Shown in pieces: positions 1-8,790 of a stretch of DNA of 64,000 nt. This stretch comes from Marinihelvus sp963695135 (GTDB lineage: Bacteria > Pseudomonadota > Gammaproteobacteria > Xanthomonadales > SZUA-36). The stretch is taken from positions 186,001 through 250,000 of the forward strand of contig CAVOGA010000002.1 in the NCBI GenBank assembly GCA_963695135.1. The letters run 5' to 3'. The translations under genes and the position numbers were made by a program. Every line of letters begins with the position of its first letter. Position 1 is the stretch's first letter. A model generated the notes under the pieces. The model did not search any database and was not told where the DNA came from. It saw nothing but the letters and a program-made list of their open reading frames with translations.

Positions 1-858
1 GCCGGGTTGGCCCCGGCGGACCGGCGTATGTACGCCACCCGCGACGTGACCGCCACGGTGAGCTGCCAACCGCTGATCGTGGCCTCGATACTGTCCAAGA
101 AGCTGGCGGAAGGGCTTGACGGGCTGGTTATGGACATCAAGACCGGCAATGGCGCCATCATGAACAACGAGGCGGATGCGCTGAGCCTGGGGCAGGCCAT
201 TGTCGATGTGGCCGGCGCAGCGGGTTTGCCCTGCACGGCGCTGGTCACGGACATGAACCAGCCCCTGGCTTCCAGCGCCGGTAACGCGCTGGAAGTCGCC
301 GAGGCCATCCGCTTTTTACGTGGCGAACCCGTGAATCACCGGCTTAAGGCCGTGGTCTTTGGCTTGTGCCGGGAGCTGCTGGCGACCGGCGGCCTGGAGC
401 CTGAATCAGAGCGGGCCCAGGTGCGCCTGGAGCAGGCGTTGTCCAGCGGCGAAGCTGCTGAGCGCTTCGCGCGGCTGGTTGCCTTGCAGGGCGGGCCCGC
501 TGACCTGTTGGAGCACCCCGGCCGTCACCTGGCAAGCGCACCGGAGCAGCGCATCGTGGCGGCGCCCGGGTCGGGTTATGTCACGGCCATCCACACGCGG
601 GCGCTTGGCGCACTGGTCGGTTCCCTCGGCGGAGGCCGGACGCGCGCGGATGATGTCATCAATCCGGCGGTGGGGCTCAGTGAGCTCGTGTCTCTCGGGC
701 AGCGGGTGGAGGCCGGTGAGCCGCTGGGGGTGGTGCACGCGGCAAGCGTTGCGGACGCGGATCGTGGCGTGCAGGATATGCTCGATGCGATTACGATCGA
801 AGCACAGCCGCCAGCCGGGTTGCCGCCGGCCATTCACCGCCGCCTTGCAAGCCGCTAA
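1..858 (+). CDS. deoA: Thymidine phosphorylase, 5'-truncated by the window edge
   Basis: This enzyme phosphorolyses thymidine to thymine and deoxyribose 1-phosphate in pyrimidine salvage. The reading frame is open from base 1, so the N-terminal part, including the phosphate-binding region, lies outside the window. The visible part starts inside the conserved LAPADRRMYATRDVTATV block. It continues through SILSKKLAEGLDGLVMDIK with its catalytic Lys region and ends in the C-terminal alpha/beta domain (VGLSELVSLGQRVEAGEPL). It is followed after 30 bp by deoD and then cdd, a classic nucleoside catabolism operon. Identification is secure; a pyn-type pyrimidine phosphorylase is less likely given this context. 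Confidence 0.95.
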   Translation, partial: AGLAPADRRMYATRDVTATVSCQPLIVASILSKKLAEGLDGLVMDIKTGNGAIMNNEADALSLGQAIVDVAGAAGLPCTALVTDMNQPLASSAGNALEVAEAIRFLRGEPVNHRLKAVVFGLCRELLATGGLEPESERAQVRLEQALSSGEAAERFARLVALQGGPADLLEHPGRHLASAPEQRIVAAPGSGYVTAIHTRALGALVGSLGGGRTRADDVINPAVGLSELVSLGQRVEAGEPLGVVHAASVADADRGVQDMLDAITIEAQPPAGLPPAIHRRLASR

Positions 859-888
859 GCTGTCGCCAGCCACCAAGAGCACGTCACC

Positions 889-1626
889 ATGACAACGCCA
901 CATATCGAAGCCAAGCCGGGCGATTTTGCCGAACTGGTCCTGATGCCGGGTGACCCCTTGCGGGCCAAGGCCCTGGCCGAGAGCGCCCTGGAAGATGTCC
1001 GGCAGGTCAACGCGGTGCGCAATATGCTCGCCTTCACCGGCAACTGGCGCGGCAAGCCGGTGTCCATCATGGGTTCCGGCATGGGCATGCCTTCCATCAG
1101 TATCTATGCACACGAGCTCTACGCGGAATTCGGCGTTCAGCGAATTGTCCGGGTGGGCACCTGCGGCGCCTTGCATGCCAACATGCGACTTGGCGACCTG
1201 GTGCTCGCCACCGCCGCCAGCACCGATTCGGCGATGAACCGGCAGCGGTTTGGTGGTTGGGATTATGCGCCCGCCGGGGATTTTGACATGTTGCAGGCGG
1301 TTCATGCCGGGGCCCGGTCCGCAGGTCTCAGGGTGCATACCGGCGATGTGTTCTCCACCGACTATTTCTATCACCCGGACAAGGATTTTGTCGCGCGCCT
1401 GACCCGTTTCGGGGTCCTGGCCCTGGACATGGAAACCGCCGCGCTTTATGCCCTGGCCCGGGAGCACGGCCGCCGCGCCGCAACCCTGCTGACGGTCAGC
1501 GACGTGCTGCCCACCGCCGAGCACTTCACCCCTGCCGAGCGCCAGGCGGCCTTCGGCAAGGTGGCCGACATCGTGCTGAATGCTTTGCTGGGCGCGCCCG
1601 GCGAGCGGGGCAGCCTGCATGACTGA
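889..1626 (+). CDS. deoD: Purine nucleoside phosphorylase, DeoD type
   Basis: A 245-residue hexameric-type purine nucleoside phosphorylase, which cleaves purine (deoxy)nucleosides with phosphate in the cytoplasm. Visible family blocks are the phosphate-binding LVLMPGDPLRAK (about residue 18-29), GSGMGMPS (about 63-70), RVGTCGAL (about 87-94), the substrate-contacting LDMETAALY (about 183-191) and the catalytic-Asp block VSDV (about 203-206). Length matches DeoD (about 239 aa). It sits between deoA and cdd, and its stop overlaps the cdd start by 8 bp, which suggests translational coupling. Confidence 0.96.
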   Translation: MTTPHIEAKPGDFAELVLMPGDPLRAKALAESALEDVRQVNAVRNMLAFTGNWRGKPVSIMGSGMGMPSISIYAHELYAEFGVQRIVRVGTCGALHANMRLGDLVLATAASTDSAMNRQRFGGWDYAPAGDFDMLQAVHAGARSAGLRVHTGDVFSTDYFYHPDKDFVARLTRFGVLALDMETAALYALAREHGRRAATLLTVSDVLPTAEHFTPAERQAAFGKVADIVLNALLGAPGERGSLHD

Positions 1627-2035
1627 AGTCATTGACACGCAGGCGGTCCTGGCACAACTCGGCGCCCGGGCGCGGGCTGCGAGCGCCAACGCGCACGCGC
1701 CCTACAGCGGATTCCTGGTGGGCGCAGCGCTGGCGGTTGACGACGGGACCGTATTTACCGCTTGCAACGTGGAGAGCGCGTCCTACGGTCTGACCCAGTG
1801 CGCGGAGCGCAACGCCCTGGGCAGCGCGGTCGCCGCAGGAACACGGCCCGGCCAGGTAAACCGCCTGGTGATCTACCTGCCGGGCGACACGCCGTTGCCG
1901 CCCTGCGGCGCCTGCCGCCAGGTGATGGCGGAATTCATGCCACCGGATGCGGTGGTGGTCTCTTGCTGCGACTCGGATGCAACGCTTTCCTGGACCGTCC
2001 GGCAGCTGCTGCCGCAGCCCTTCCTGGGTCGCTGA
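1619..2035 (+). CDS. cdd: Cytidine deaminase
   Basis: A 138-residue homotetrameric-type cytidine deaminase that converts cytidine and deoxycytidine to uridine and deoxyuridine. Zinc-site motifs are clear: CNVE (about residue 49), CAERNA with the catalytic Glu (about 61-66), and PCGACRQ carrying two Cys ligands (about 94-100). I chose the ATG at 1619, inside the end of deoD, because an upstream in-frame ATG at 1580 would add residues not seen in the family. Third gene of the deoA-deoD-cdd salvage operon. Confidence 0.95.
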   Translation: MTEVIDTQAVLAQLGARARAASANAHAPYSGFLVGAALAVDDGTVFTACNVESASYGLTQCAERNALGSAVAAGTRPGQVNRLVIYLPGDTPLPPCGACRQVMAEFMPPDAVVVSCCDSDATLSWTVRQLLPQPFLGR

Positions 2036-2085
2036 AATCACGATGCCGCCAGCTGCTATGCTGGATGCAGCAACCGGAGCGATAT

Positions 2086-2691
2086 ATGAACGACAAGGTG
2101 GATGAGCTGGCGCTGCTGAACGACGCCGGCGCGCGGCGGGATTTTCTCAAGGCGGCAGGCCTGCTGGCCGGTGGCGCCCTGGCCGGATGGCCCTTGAGCA
2201 GGCTCGCGCTGGCGGCGGAAAGCGCCCAGGCACAGCAGGAGACGCAGGCGCCGCTGAACGTGATTACGCCGGCCGAGGCGCTGACGCTGGGCGCGGTGGC
2301 GGACCAGATTTATCCGCCGGATGACACGCCGGGCGCCCGTGAACTCGGGGCGGTGTACTTCATGGATTTCGCCGCCGGCACGTTCATGGCGGGCGCCTGG
2401 CCCATGATCCAGGCCGGTATCGCGGATCTGGACCAGCGCTCCATCAAGGCGCTGGGTAAACCCTTCCATGAACTCGACTTTCCCGCACAGACCACGGTTC
2501 TGCGCAGTGTTGAATCGACACCCTTTTTCGGGCAGGTTCATTTTCTGACCTTGCTGGGCTGTTTTTCACTGCCCAGCTACGGTGGTAACAAAAACGGGGA
2601 GGGCTGGGCTCAGATCGGTTTTGAGCGCCGGCATGCCTGGCAGCCGCCATTCGGTTACTACGACGAAATCTACAACGAGACGCACTCGTGA
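2086..2691 (+). CDS. Gluconate 2-dehydrogenase subunit 3 family protein, Tat-exported
   Basis: A 201-residue small subunit of a membrane-associated GMC dehydrogenase. It begins with a twin-arginine signal (RRDFLKAAG, about residues 17-25) followed by a hydrophobic stretch rich in Ala, Gly and Leu ending near LALAA, so it should be exported folded. The subunit 3 core (LTLGAVADQIYPPDDTPGA, then a C-terminal GYYDEIYN) is recognisable. ATG 2086 was chosen because a GGAG ribosome binding site lies 8 bp upstream. Its stop overlaps the GMC oxidoreductase start (GTGA), so the two are coupled and probably form one complex. No cytochrome c subunit follows. Confidence 0.85.
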   Translation: MNDKVDELALLNDAGARRDFLKAAGLLAGGALAGWPLSRLALAAESAQAQQETQAPLNVITPAEALTLGAVADQIYPPDDTPGARELGAVYFMDFAAGTFMAGAWPMIQAGIADLDQRSIKALGKPFHELDFPAQTTVLRSVESTPFFGQVHFLTLLGCFSLPSYGGNKNGEGWAQIGFERRHAWQPPFGYYDEIYNETHS

Positions 2692-4364
2692 GCGCCTACG
2701 AGCCGGCAGTGCGTTTTCCCACCCGCGAGCCGGTGGACTTTGTCATCGTCGGTTCCGGCGCATCCGGAGGCGTCCTGGCCCGGGAATTGTCCCAGGCGGG
2801 GTTCGACGTGGTGGTGCTGGAGCAGGGGCCCTACCGCACGGCGAAGGATTTCGGGCACGACGAGGTCAAGAACATGATGCTCGGCGACCTGACCAGCCAC
2901 CCGCAGTGGGCTGATCCGCAGTCTTTTCGACAGGACGAGAGCGAGGTGGCGCAGTCCTCCCCGGGCGGGCTGCCGCCGGCCCTGTATGCGCGCACCGTGG
3001 GCGGTTCCAGCGTGCACTTTTCCGGCAATTACTGGCGCATGCGCCCGCTGGATTTCAAGGAGCGGAGCCTGCTGGGTCCCATCGAGGGCACAGGCTTTGC
3101 CGACTGGCCGATCACCTACGAGGAGCTCGAGCCCTACTACACGAAAGCCGAGTACGAGATTGGTGTGTCCGGGGCGCCCGGGCCGTTTGACGCGCCGCGC
3201 TCCCGTCCGTTTCCCATGCCGCCCATGCCGGTTAAATCCTCCGGTGTACTGCTGGAGCAGGGCGCGCTGGCCATGGGCTGGCACCCGCAGCCGGCGCCCA
3301 TGGCGATCCTGTCACAGCCCTACCGGGGTCGTCCGCCCTGCAGTCACTGCGGGTTCTGCATCGGTTTCGGCTGCGAAATGAATGCCAAGTCGTCCACGCT
3401 GGCCTCCATGATCCCGGAGGCCGAGGCCACGGGGCGCTGCGAAATCCGGCCCCTGTCCACGGTTTACCGGATCCAGACCGGCAAACAGGGCCGCGTGGAA
3501 GAAGTGCTCTACGTGGACGCGGATGGCCAGCAACAGGGCCAGCGAGCCCGCGCCGTGATCCTGGCGGCGAATGGTGCGGAAACCCCGCGCCTGCTGCTGA
3601 TGTCCGACGGACCGGGCAGCCCCGACGGCTTGGCCAATGGTTCCGGCCTGGTGGGCAAGTACCTGATGGGCAACGGGCACTCGGTGATTCATGGCTATTT
3701 TGAGCATCTGCTCAATGACTGGAAAAGCATCCAGGTCACCCGCATCGTGCACGACTTTTACGCCACCGATCCCAAGCGCGGCTTTTACGGGGGCGGTGGC
3801 ATGGACGGGCGGCCGCTGGTGAACTCGATGCCGGCGCTGCACGCGTTAACCGAGGCCGGCAATGCGCCCCTGCGTTGGGGGGCGGACTTCAAGCGCGATG
3901 TGCGCTCGGGCTTCAGCCGCCACATGGGAATTCTGAGCAGCACCACCTCCCTGCCGGTGGAGCGCAATAATGTCACCCTGGACCCGACCGGCAAGGACGC
4001 GATCGGCCGTCCGCTGGTGCGCATGACCTACCGGGATCACGACGACGACCTGGCCATGATGCAGTTCCTGCAGGACCGGGGGAACGAGATTCTCGAGGCT
4101 GCGGGCGCGCAGCGCATCTGGCGGGAACCGGTGGAGCCGCAGCGGTTTTTTGCGCACCTGCTGGGCACCTGTCGCATGGGCGAGGATCCGGCGACCTCGG
4201 TGGTCGACCCCTATCACCGCAGCCACGAGGTGGAAAACCTGTTTATCTGTGATGGCTCGAGTATGGTGTCATCCGGCCGCGGGCAACCCACGTTGACCAT
4301 CCAGGCCCTGGCGTTTCGCGCAGCCGAGCACATTGGCAATGCGGCCCGTCGTGGCGAAATCTGA
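2688..4364 (+). CDS. GMC family FAD-dependent oxidoreductase (gluconate/sugar dehydrogenase type)
   Basis: A 558-residue flavoprotein that probably oxidises an alcohol or sugar in the periplasm. The N-terminal dinucleotide fold VIVGSGASGGVLARELS (about residues 15-31) is followed by an acidic strand end (VVVLEQGPY). The C-terminal GMC signature runs through CDGSSMVSSGRGQPTLTIQ (about 524-542). A Cys-rich CSHCGFCIGFGC segment (about 219-230) is typical of the gluconate dehydrogenase subgroup. There is no signal peptide of its own; by analogy it would be carried across the membrane with the Tat-tagged subunit 3 encoded just upstream. The substrate cannot be read from sequence. Confidence 0.88.
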   Translation: MSAYEPAVRFPTREPVDFVIVGSGASGGVLARELSQAGFDVVVLEQGPYRTAKDFGHDEVKNMMLGDLTSHPQWADPQSFRQDESEVAQSSPGGLPPALYARTVGGSSVHFSGNYWRMRPLDFKERSLLGPIEGTGFADWPITYEELEPYYTKAEYEIGVSGAPGPFDAPRSRPFPMPPMPVKSSGVLLEQGALAMGWHPQPAPMAILSQPYRGRPPCSHCGFCIGFGCEMNAKSSTLASMIPEAEATGRCEIRPLSTVYRIQTGKQGRVEEVLYVDADGQQQGQRARAVILAANGAETPRLLLMSDGPGSPDGLANGSGLVGKYLMGNGHSVIHGYFEHLLNDWKSIQVTRIVHDFYATDPKRGFYGGGGMDGRPLVNSMPALHALTEAGNAPLRWGADFKRDVRSGFSRHMGILSSTTSLPVERNNVTLDPTGKDAIGRPLVRMTYRDHDDDLAMMQFLQDRGNEILEAAGAQRIWREPVEPQRFFAHLLGTCRMGEDPATSVVDPYHRSHEVENLFICDGSSMVSSGRGQPTLTIQALAFRAAEHIGNAARRGEI

Positions 4365-4404
4365 CTTGCACCCTGACCCAAAGATCTGACTGTTGGAGAA
4401 AACC

Positions 4405-4857
4405 ATGCACTACAAGGCAAAGTTGTTGTTCCTGGCCGGATTGTTCGGCGGCGTACTGGTCACCACGCCACTGTTGGCCTCGGAGCATGCGCCGGAATAC
4501 CTCGGCGCGAACCCGGATATGCCGTTTTCCGATGCGGTCAAGGCCGGTGGTGTGCTGTACCTGACCGGCAAGCTGGGCATCGTGCCCGGTACCCGTGCGC
4601 TCGCGGAAGGCGGCATTGGACCGGAGACTCGCCAGACCATGGAGAACATCAAGGCCTCCCTGGAGCGTCATGGTTCTTCCATGGGGCAGGTCATCAAGTG
4701 CACCGTGTTTCTGGCGGACATCGATGAATGGGCTGCCATGAACGATGTGTACAAGACCTATTTCCCAACCAATAAGCCGGCGCGAAGCGCGGTGGGTGTC
4801 AGCGGCCTGGCGCTCGACGGACGGGTCGAAATTGAGTGCATCGCCGCCGTCGACTGA
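4405..4857 (+). CDS. RidA/YjgF/UK114 family protein with signal peptide
   Basis: A 150-residue RidA-fold protein. RidA enzymes hydrolyse reactive enamine/imine intermediates. Here the first about 25 residues form a signal peptide (Lys, then LLFLAGLFGGVLVTTPLLA), so the protein is probably periplasmic, unlike classical cytoplasmic RidA. The key Arg (PARSAVGV) and Glu (VEIECIA) of the active site are present near the C-terminus. I chose the ATG at 4405 because TTG 4393 overlaps the ribosome binding site GGAG at 4395-4398. It follows the GMC pair by 40 bp and may clean up or signal from its product; that link is inference. Confidence 0.85.
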   Translation: MHYKAKLLFLAGLFGGVLVTTPLLASEHAPEYLGANPDMPFSDAVKAGGVLYLTGKLGIVPGTRALAEGGIGPETRQTMENIKASLERHGSSMGQVIKCTVFLADIDEWAAMNDVYKTYFPTNKPARSAVGVSGLALDGRVEIECIAAVD

Positions 4858-4881
4858 AGCATCGCCGGGCGCAGATGGGTA

Positions 4882-5100
4882 TTATTCGTCGCCGTCCAGG
4901 TTTTCGAGTTTGCGGTTAAGCTCTTCAAGCTCGTTCTCCGCCAGGCGCGCGATTTCCTGGATCACCTCCAGGTTCTCCAGCTGTACAGCCTGTTCTTCAG
5001 AGTCGGCGTCCAGGCCGCCGGCCAGGTCTTTGCGGATCGCACCGAGCCGTTTTTCCAGCTCAGCCCGCCGGACTTCGAGTGATTCCCGGGTATCGGTCAT
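4882..5100 (-). CDS. Small coiled-coil protein resembling the N-terminal hairpin of DksA/TraR, without zinc finger
   Basis: A 72-residue, highly charged, entirely helical-looking protein. The order ELEKRLGAIRKDL, DADSEEQAVQLENLEV, EIARLAENELEELNRKLENL resembles the coiled-coil part of DksA/TraR-like proteins, where a D/HSADxEEQAVExE segment precedes an IxxAL helix. The usual CxxC zinc finger that should follow is absent: the protein stops after NLDGDE. ATG 5100 has an AGGAGA ribosome binding site. An upstream in-frame start at 5178 would add a basic, unlikely leader. Function unknown; it is convergent with the RidA gene and divergent from uspA. Confidence 0.6.
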   Translation of the reverse strand: MTDTRESLEVRRAELEKRLGAIRKDLAGGLDADSEEQAVQLENLEVIQEIARLAENELEELNRKLENLDGDE

Positions 5101-5234
5101 ACATGTTCTCCTGACAATGGCAGTTACTACGCGCTTAGGATGCCTGCAAGGCTTGCAGCCTGTTGTGATGCGCGTCAATCAAAGCGGCGCAGGCTTCAAT
5201 TATGATGAAAGTATCAGAAAACGGAGGTGCGGTT

Positions 5235-5687
5235 ATGAGTCATTATTCTAAAGTACTGGTTGCGGTAGACCTGAGCGAAGAGTCCGGGTCGATCATTGAG
5301 CGTGCACTGGCCATTTGTGCCCCGGGCGCGGAAGTGCACCTGGCTTATGTGCAGGAGCCAATGGAGGCGGTGTACATGGGCGTGGTGCCTTACGGGCCGG
5401 TGTTCGTCGGCATGGACCAGGTTGAAGACCGTCTGCAAAAAGAGCTCAAGGGCAAACTGGAATCCTGGGGCCAGTCGCACGGCATCGCGGCCGAACGGAC
5501 CCACTTTCTCAGCGGCTCTCCGGCGCGGGAGCTGCATCGCTTTGCCGATGAGCAGGGCGTTGATCTGATCGTCCTGGGCACCCACGGGCAAAAGGGCGTG
5601 CAACTCCTGCTGGGCTCAACAGCCAATGCGGTGTTGCACGGCGCGGGCTGTGACGTTCTGGCGGTGCGGGTAAGCAAGGAAGAATAA
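5235..5687 (+). CDS. Universal stress protein, UspA family
   Basis: A 150-residue single-domain universal stress protein. It opens with KVLVAVDLSEES, the first beta strand with an Asp that contacts ATP. It ends with LIVLGTHGQKGVQLLLGSTANAVL, which holds the ATP-binding G-2X-G-9X-G(S/T) motif, so it probably binds ATP. ATG 5235 is preceded by a clean GGAGG at 5223-5227. Two bases separate its stop from the DUF2238 gene. Role: stress survival in the cytoplasm; no specific partner is evident. Confidence 0.92.
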   Translation: MSHYSKVLVAVDLSEESGSIIERALAICAPGAEVHLAYVQEPMEAVYMGVVPYGPVFVGMDQVEDRLQKELKGKLESWGQSHGIAAERTHFLSGSPARELHRFADEQGVDLIVLGTHGQKGVQLLLGSTANAVLHGAGCDVLAVRVSKEE

Positions 5688-5689
5688 GC

Positions 5690-6319
5690 GTGCAGAGCGC
5701 GCGGTTTTCGCCCTGGGCCATCGCATGGCTGGCCCTGTTCCTGGCGGTGCTATCCTGGTCGGCGATTGAACCTTTTGACCGGCTGACCTGGTGGCTCGAG
5801 GTGATACCGGCGTTGCTGGGGCTTGTGGTCCTGGCTGTAACCCGGCGCCGGCACCCGTTGACCACGCTGGTCTACGTGCTGATTCTCATCCACTGCCTGA
5901 TTCTCATGGTGGGTGGGCATTACACGTATGCGCTGGTGCCTGTGGGTGACTGGGTGCAGGAGCTCACCGGCGGGACCCGCAACAACTACGACAAGCTCGG
6001 GCACCTGGCCCAGGGCTTCGTGCCTGCGATGGTGGCCCGGGAGGTGATGGTCCGGCTTGGCGTGGTGGCCCGGCGCGGTTGGCTGGGCTTCCTGGTCGTC
6101 TGTTTCTGCCTTGCCTTCAGCGCTTTTTATGAGCTCATCGAGTGGTGGGCGGCCCTGCTCAGTGCGACTGCTGCCGAATCCTTTCTCGGCACCCAGGGCT
6201 ACGTGTGGGATACGCAGTCGGACATGCTCTGGGCGCTGATCGGAGCCGTGCTTGCCTTGCTGACCCTGTCCCGGCTGCACGACCGTCAGCTGGCTCAACT
6301 CCGGTCAGGCACGCCTTGA
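5690..6319 (+). CDS. DUF2238 (YjdF-like) integral membrane protein
   Basis: A 209-residue protein with about six predicted membrane helices (for example WAIAWLALFLAVLSW, LVYVLILIHCLILMVGGHY, FLVVCFCLAFSAFYELIEW). The family signature is visible: NNYDKLGHLAQGF with Asp and His at a membrane face, then FYELIEWWAALL and YVWDTQSDMLWALIGA. The function of DUF2238 is not established. GTG start at 5690, 2 bp after uspA. Its TGA overlaps the TTG start proposed for alkB, so uspA, DUF2238 and alkB probably form one transcription unit. Confidence 0.85.
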   Translation: MQSARFSPWAIAWLALFLAVLSWSAIEPFDRLTWWLEVIPALLGLVVLAVTRRRHPLTTLVYVLILIHCLILMVGGHYTYALVPVGDWVQELTGGTRNNYDKLGHLAQGFVPAMVAREVMVRLGVVARRGWLGFLVVCFCLAFSAFYELIEWWAALLSATAAESFLGTQGYVWDTQSDMLWALIGAVLALLTLSRLHDRQLAQLRSGTP

Positions 6320-6876
6320 AGCTCCCGCCCGGGTTTGACTATCGGGCCGCGTACCTGGACGACCCGGAACGCCTGTTTGCCGAGCTACGCGATGGCCTGG
6401 ACTGGCGCCAGCAGGCAATTACCCTTTACGGCCGCGAGGTGATGCAGCCGCGGCTTATTGACTGGTACGCGGACCCGCCGGTGCGTTACAGCTACAGCGG
6501 CATTACCCTGGGCCCCAGGGCCTGGCCGGAAATACTGCAAGGCCTGCGCCGGCGCCTGGAGGCGGAGTTTGGTCAGCGCTTCAATTCCGTGCTGTGTAAT
6601 CTGTACCGGGATGGGCGTGATTCCATGGGCTGGCATGCAGACGATGAGCCGGAGCTCGGCCCCAATCCGGCCATCGCTTCCCTCAGTCTTGGCGCGGAGC
6701 GCCGCTTTCGCATCCGGCCGCGGTCCGGCGGGGAGTCGGTCGGTATCGACCTGGGCTCCGGCAGCCTGCTGCTCATGGACGGGCGCAGCCAGCACGAGTA
6801 CCAGCATGCGGTGACCAAGACGCGGCGGGCCGTGGGCCCGCGCATCAACCTGACATTCAGAAGGGTGGTGGTTTAA
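6316..6876 (+). CDS. alkB: AlkB-like 2-oxoglutarate/Fe(II)-dependent DNA dealkylase
   Basis: A 186-residue dioxygenase that oxidatively removes alkyl groups from damaged bases. Active-site residues are visible: WHADDE gives His and Asp of the HxD iron motif (about residue 110-112), HEYQHAV gives the distal His (about 168), and RINLTFR carries the Arg pair that binds 2-oxoglutarate. The YSYSGITLGP and FNSVLCNLYRDG blocks are typical of ALKBH2/3-like bacterial members. TTG 6316 overlaps the preceding stop; an upstream GTG is also possible, so the start is uncertain. It ends convergently with dxs, overlapping by 4 bp. Confidence 0.9.
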   Translation: MKLPPGFDYRAAYLDDPERLFAELRDGLDWRQQAITLYGREVMQPRLIDWYADPPVRYSYSGITLGPRAWPEILQGLRRRLEAEFGQRFNSVLCNLYRDGRDSMGWHADDEPELGPNPAIASLSLGAERRFRIRPRSGGESVGIDLGSGSLLLMDGRSQHEYQHAVTKTRRAVGPRINLTFRRVVV

Positions 6877-8777
6877 GCAGAAGCGCTCTGGGGTCGCGCG
6901 CCGAGGCCCAGGGCCTGCATGCGCTCCCGGACCTGGCGGGCAATTCCTTCCGCATCCAGGCCGGCTTCGGCGAGGCACTCCTCGCGGCTGGCATGTTCCA
7001 GGTAGCTGTCGCCAAGACCCAGGTTCAGCAACGGTATGCTCTTGCCCGCGGCCGCCAGGTGCTCGTTGACGCCACTTCCCGCGCCGCCCATCACTGCATT
7101 TTCCTCGATGGTTACGACCAGTTCGTGCGTATCGGCCAGTTCCTCGATCAGCTCGCCGTCCAGCGGCTTGACGAAGCGCATATTGACCAGCGTGGCGTCA
7201 ATCTGCTCTGCCAGTTCACGGCAGGGTTCAACCATGCTGCCAAAAGCGAGCAGGGCGACTTCACTGCCTTTGCGCAGGGTTTCCGCCTTGCCCAGGGGAA
7301 TCGCTGACATCTCGGTGCGGGGCATGACGCCCGGACCCTTGCCGCGCGGATAGCGCACCGCGGCGGGGCCTTCATGCTGGTAACCGGTGTAAAGCATTTG
7401 CCGGCATTCGTCCTCGTTGGACGGCGCCATGATGACCATATTGGGCACACAGCGCATATAGGAGAGGTCAAAGGAGCCGGCGTGGGTCGGTCCGTCCGGC
7501 CCGACCAGGCCGGCCCGGTCAATGGCGAACAACACGGGCAGGTTCTGCAGGGCCACGTCGTGCACCATCTGGTCGAAGGCGCGCTGCAAAAAGGTGCTGT
7601 AAATGGCGACTACCGGGTGCATGTCCTCGCAGGCCATGCCGGCCGCCAGCGTGACGGCATGCTGCTCCGCGATGCCCACGTCGAAGTAGCGATCGGGGAA
7701 GCGCTGTTCGAATTCGACCATGCCTGAACCCTCGCGCATGGCCGGGGTGATGGCGAGCAGGCGCGGGTCCTGGGCTGCCATGTCGCACAGCCACTGGCCG
7801 AACACGCCGGTGTAGCTTGGCGACCTGTGGCCCGGCCGGGGCGGCCTTGGCCTCGACGCCTTTTTCCCTGTCGAAGGGGCCGACCGCGTGGTACTTGACC
7901 GGATCCGCCTCGGCAGGGGCATAGCCCTTGCCCTTGCGCGGTAATGATGTGCAGCAGGTTGGGTCCGTCTATGGACTGGGCCGTGCGAATGGTCGTCAGC
8001 AGCGCTTCCAGGTCGTGGCCGTCGATGGGGCCCAGGTAATTGAAACCAAGCTCCTCGAACAGCGTGCTGGGCACCACCATGCCTTTGACGTGCTCTTCCC
8101 AGCGGCTCATGAACCGCCAGGTCCGCGAATCCCGCTGCATCATGCGCTTGCTGCGCTCGCGGATTCCGGTAATCGTCGGGCCGCTCATCAGGCGACCAAG
8201 CATTTTGGTCATGCCGCCCACGTTCGGGCTGATGGACATGGTGTTTTCGTTCAGCACCACGAGCATGTTCGGGTCGATATCACCGCCGTGGTTGAGGGCC
8301 TCGAAGGCCATGCCGGCGGTCATGGCGCCGTCGCCGATCACCGCCGCCACGCGCCGCGGCTTACCGGCGCGGTCCGCGGCCAGGGCCATGCCCAGGCCGG
8401 CGCTGACGGAAGTCGAAGAGTGACCAACGCCAAAAGTGTCATATTCACTCTCCGCGCGCTTCGGGAAACGGCGCCAGGCCGCCCTTGCGCTTGATGGAGG
8501 TGATCTGATCGCGGCGTCCGGTCAGTATTTTGTGCGGGTACGCCTGGTGGCCCACGTCCCAGACAATGCGGTCATAGGGGGTGTTGTACAGGTAGTGCAG
8601 GGCAACGGTCAGCTCCACGCAGCCGAGGCCGGCGCCGAAATGGCCGCCCGCGCTGGCCACCGAATCAATCAGGCACTGGCGCAGCTCTTCTGCGAATTCC
8701 GGCAGGCGGGCCTCGTCGAGTTCGCGCAGCTCCGCAGGTGTCTTGATGCTGTCCAGCAGCGGGGTGTTCGATGCCAT
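6873..8777 (-). CDS. dxs: 1-deoxy-D-xylulose-5-phosphate synthase, interrupted by three single-base gains
   Basis: The thiamine-diphosphate enzyme that starts the MEP isoprenoid pathway from pyruvate and glyceraldehyde 3-phosphate. The three frames, read in order, give a complete protein of about 633 residues: LRQCLIDSVASAGGHFGAGLG, then GVGHSSTSVSAGLG, then VIGDGAMTAGMAFEALNHGG with the ThDP-binding Asp, then the pyrimidine-binding TPAMREGSGM and IAEQHAVTLAAGMA. One extra base lies near 8465 (before AAGCGCGCG), near 7935 (GCG C AAGGGC) and near 7815 (GTCGCC A AGCTAC). Since Dxs is normally essential, I take these as sequence errors. It follows ispA in the usual xseB-ispA-dxs order. Confidence 0.9.
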
Positions 8778-8790
8778 GTTCAGTCGTTCC

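Noticed and set aside
6873..8777. Programmed frameshifting in dxs and others
   Set aside because: Three or more shifts per gene at unrelated sequences in many genes cannot be recoding; sequence error explains all.
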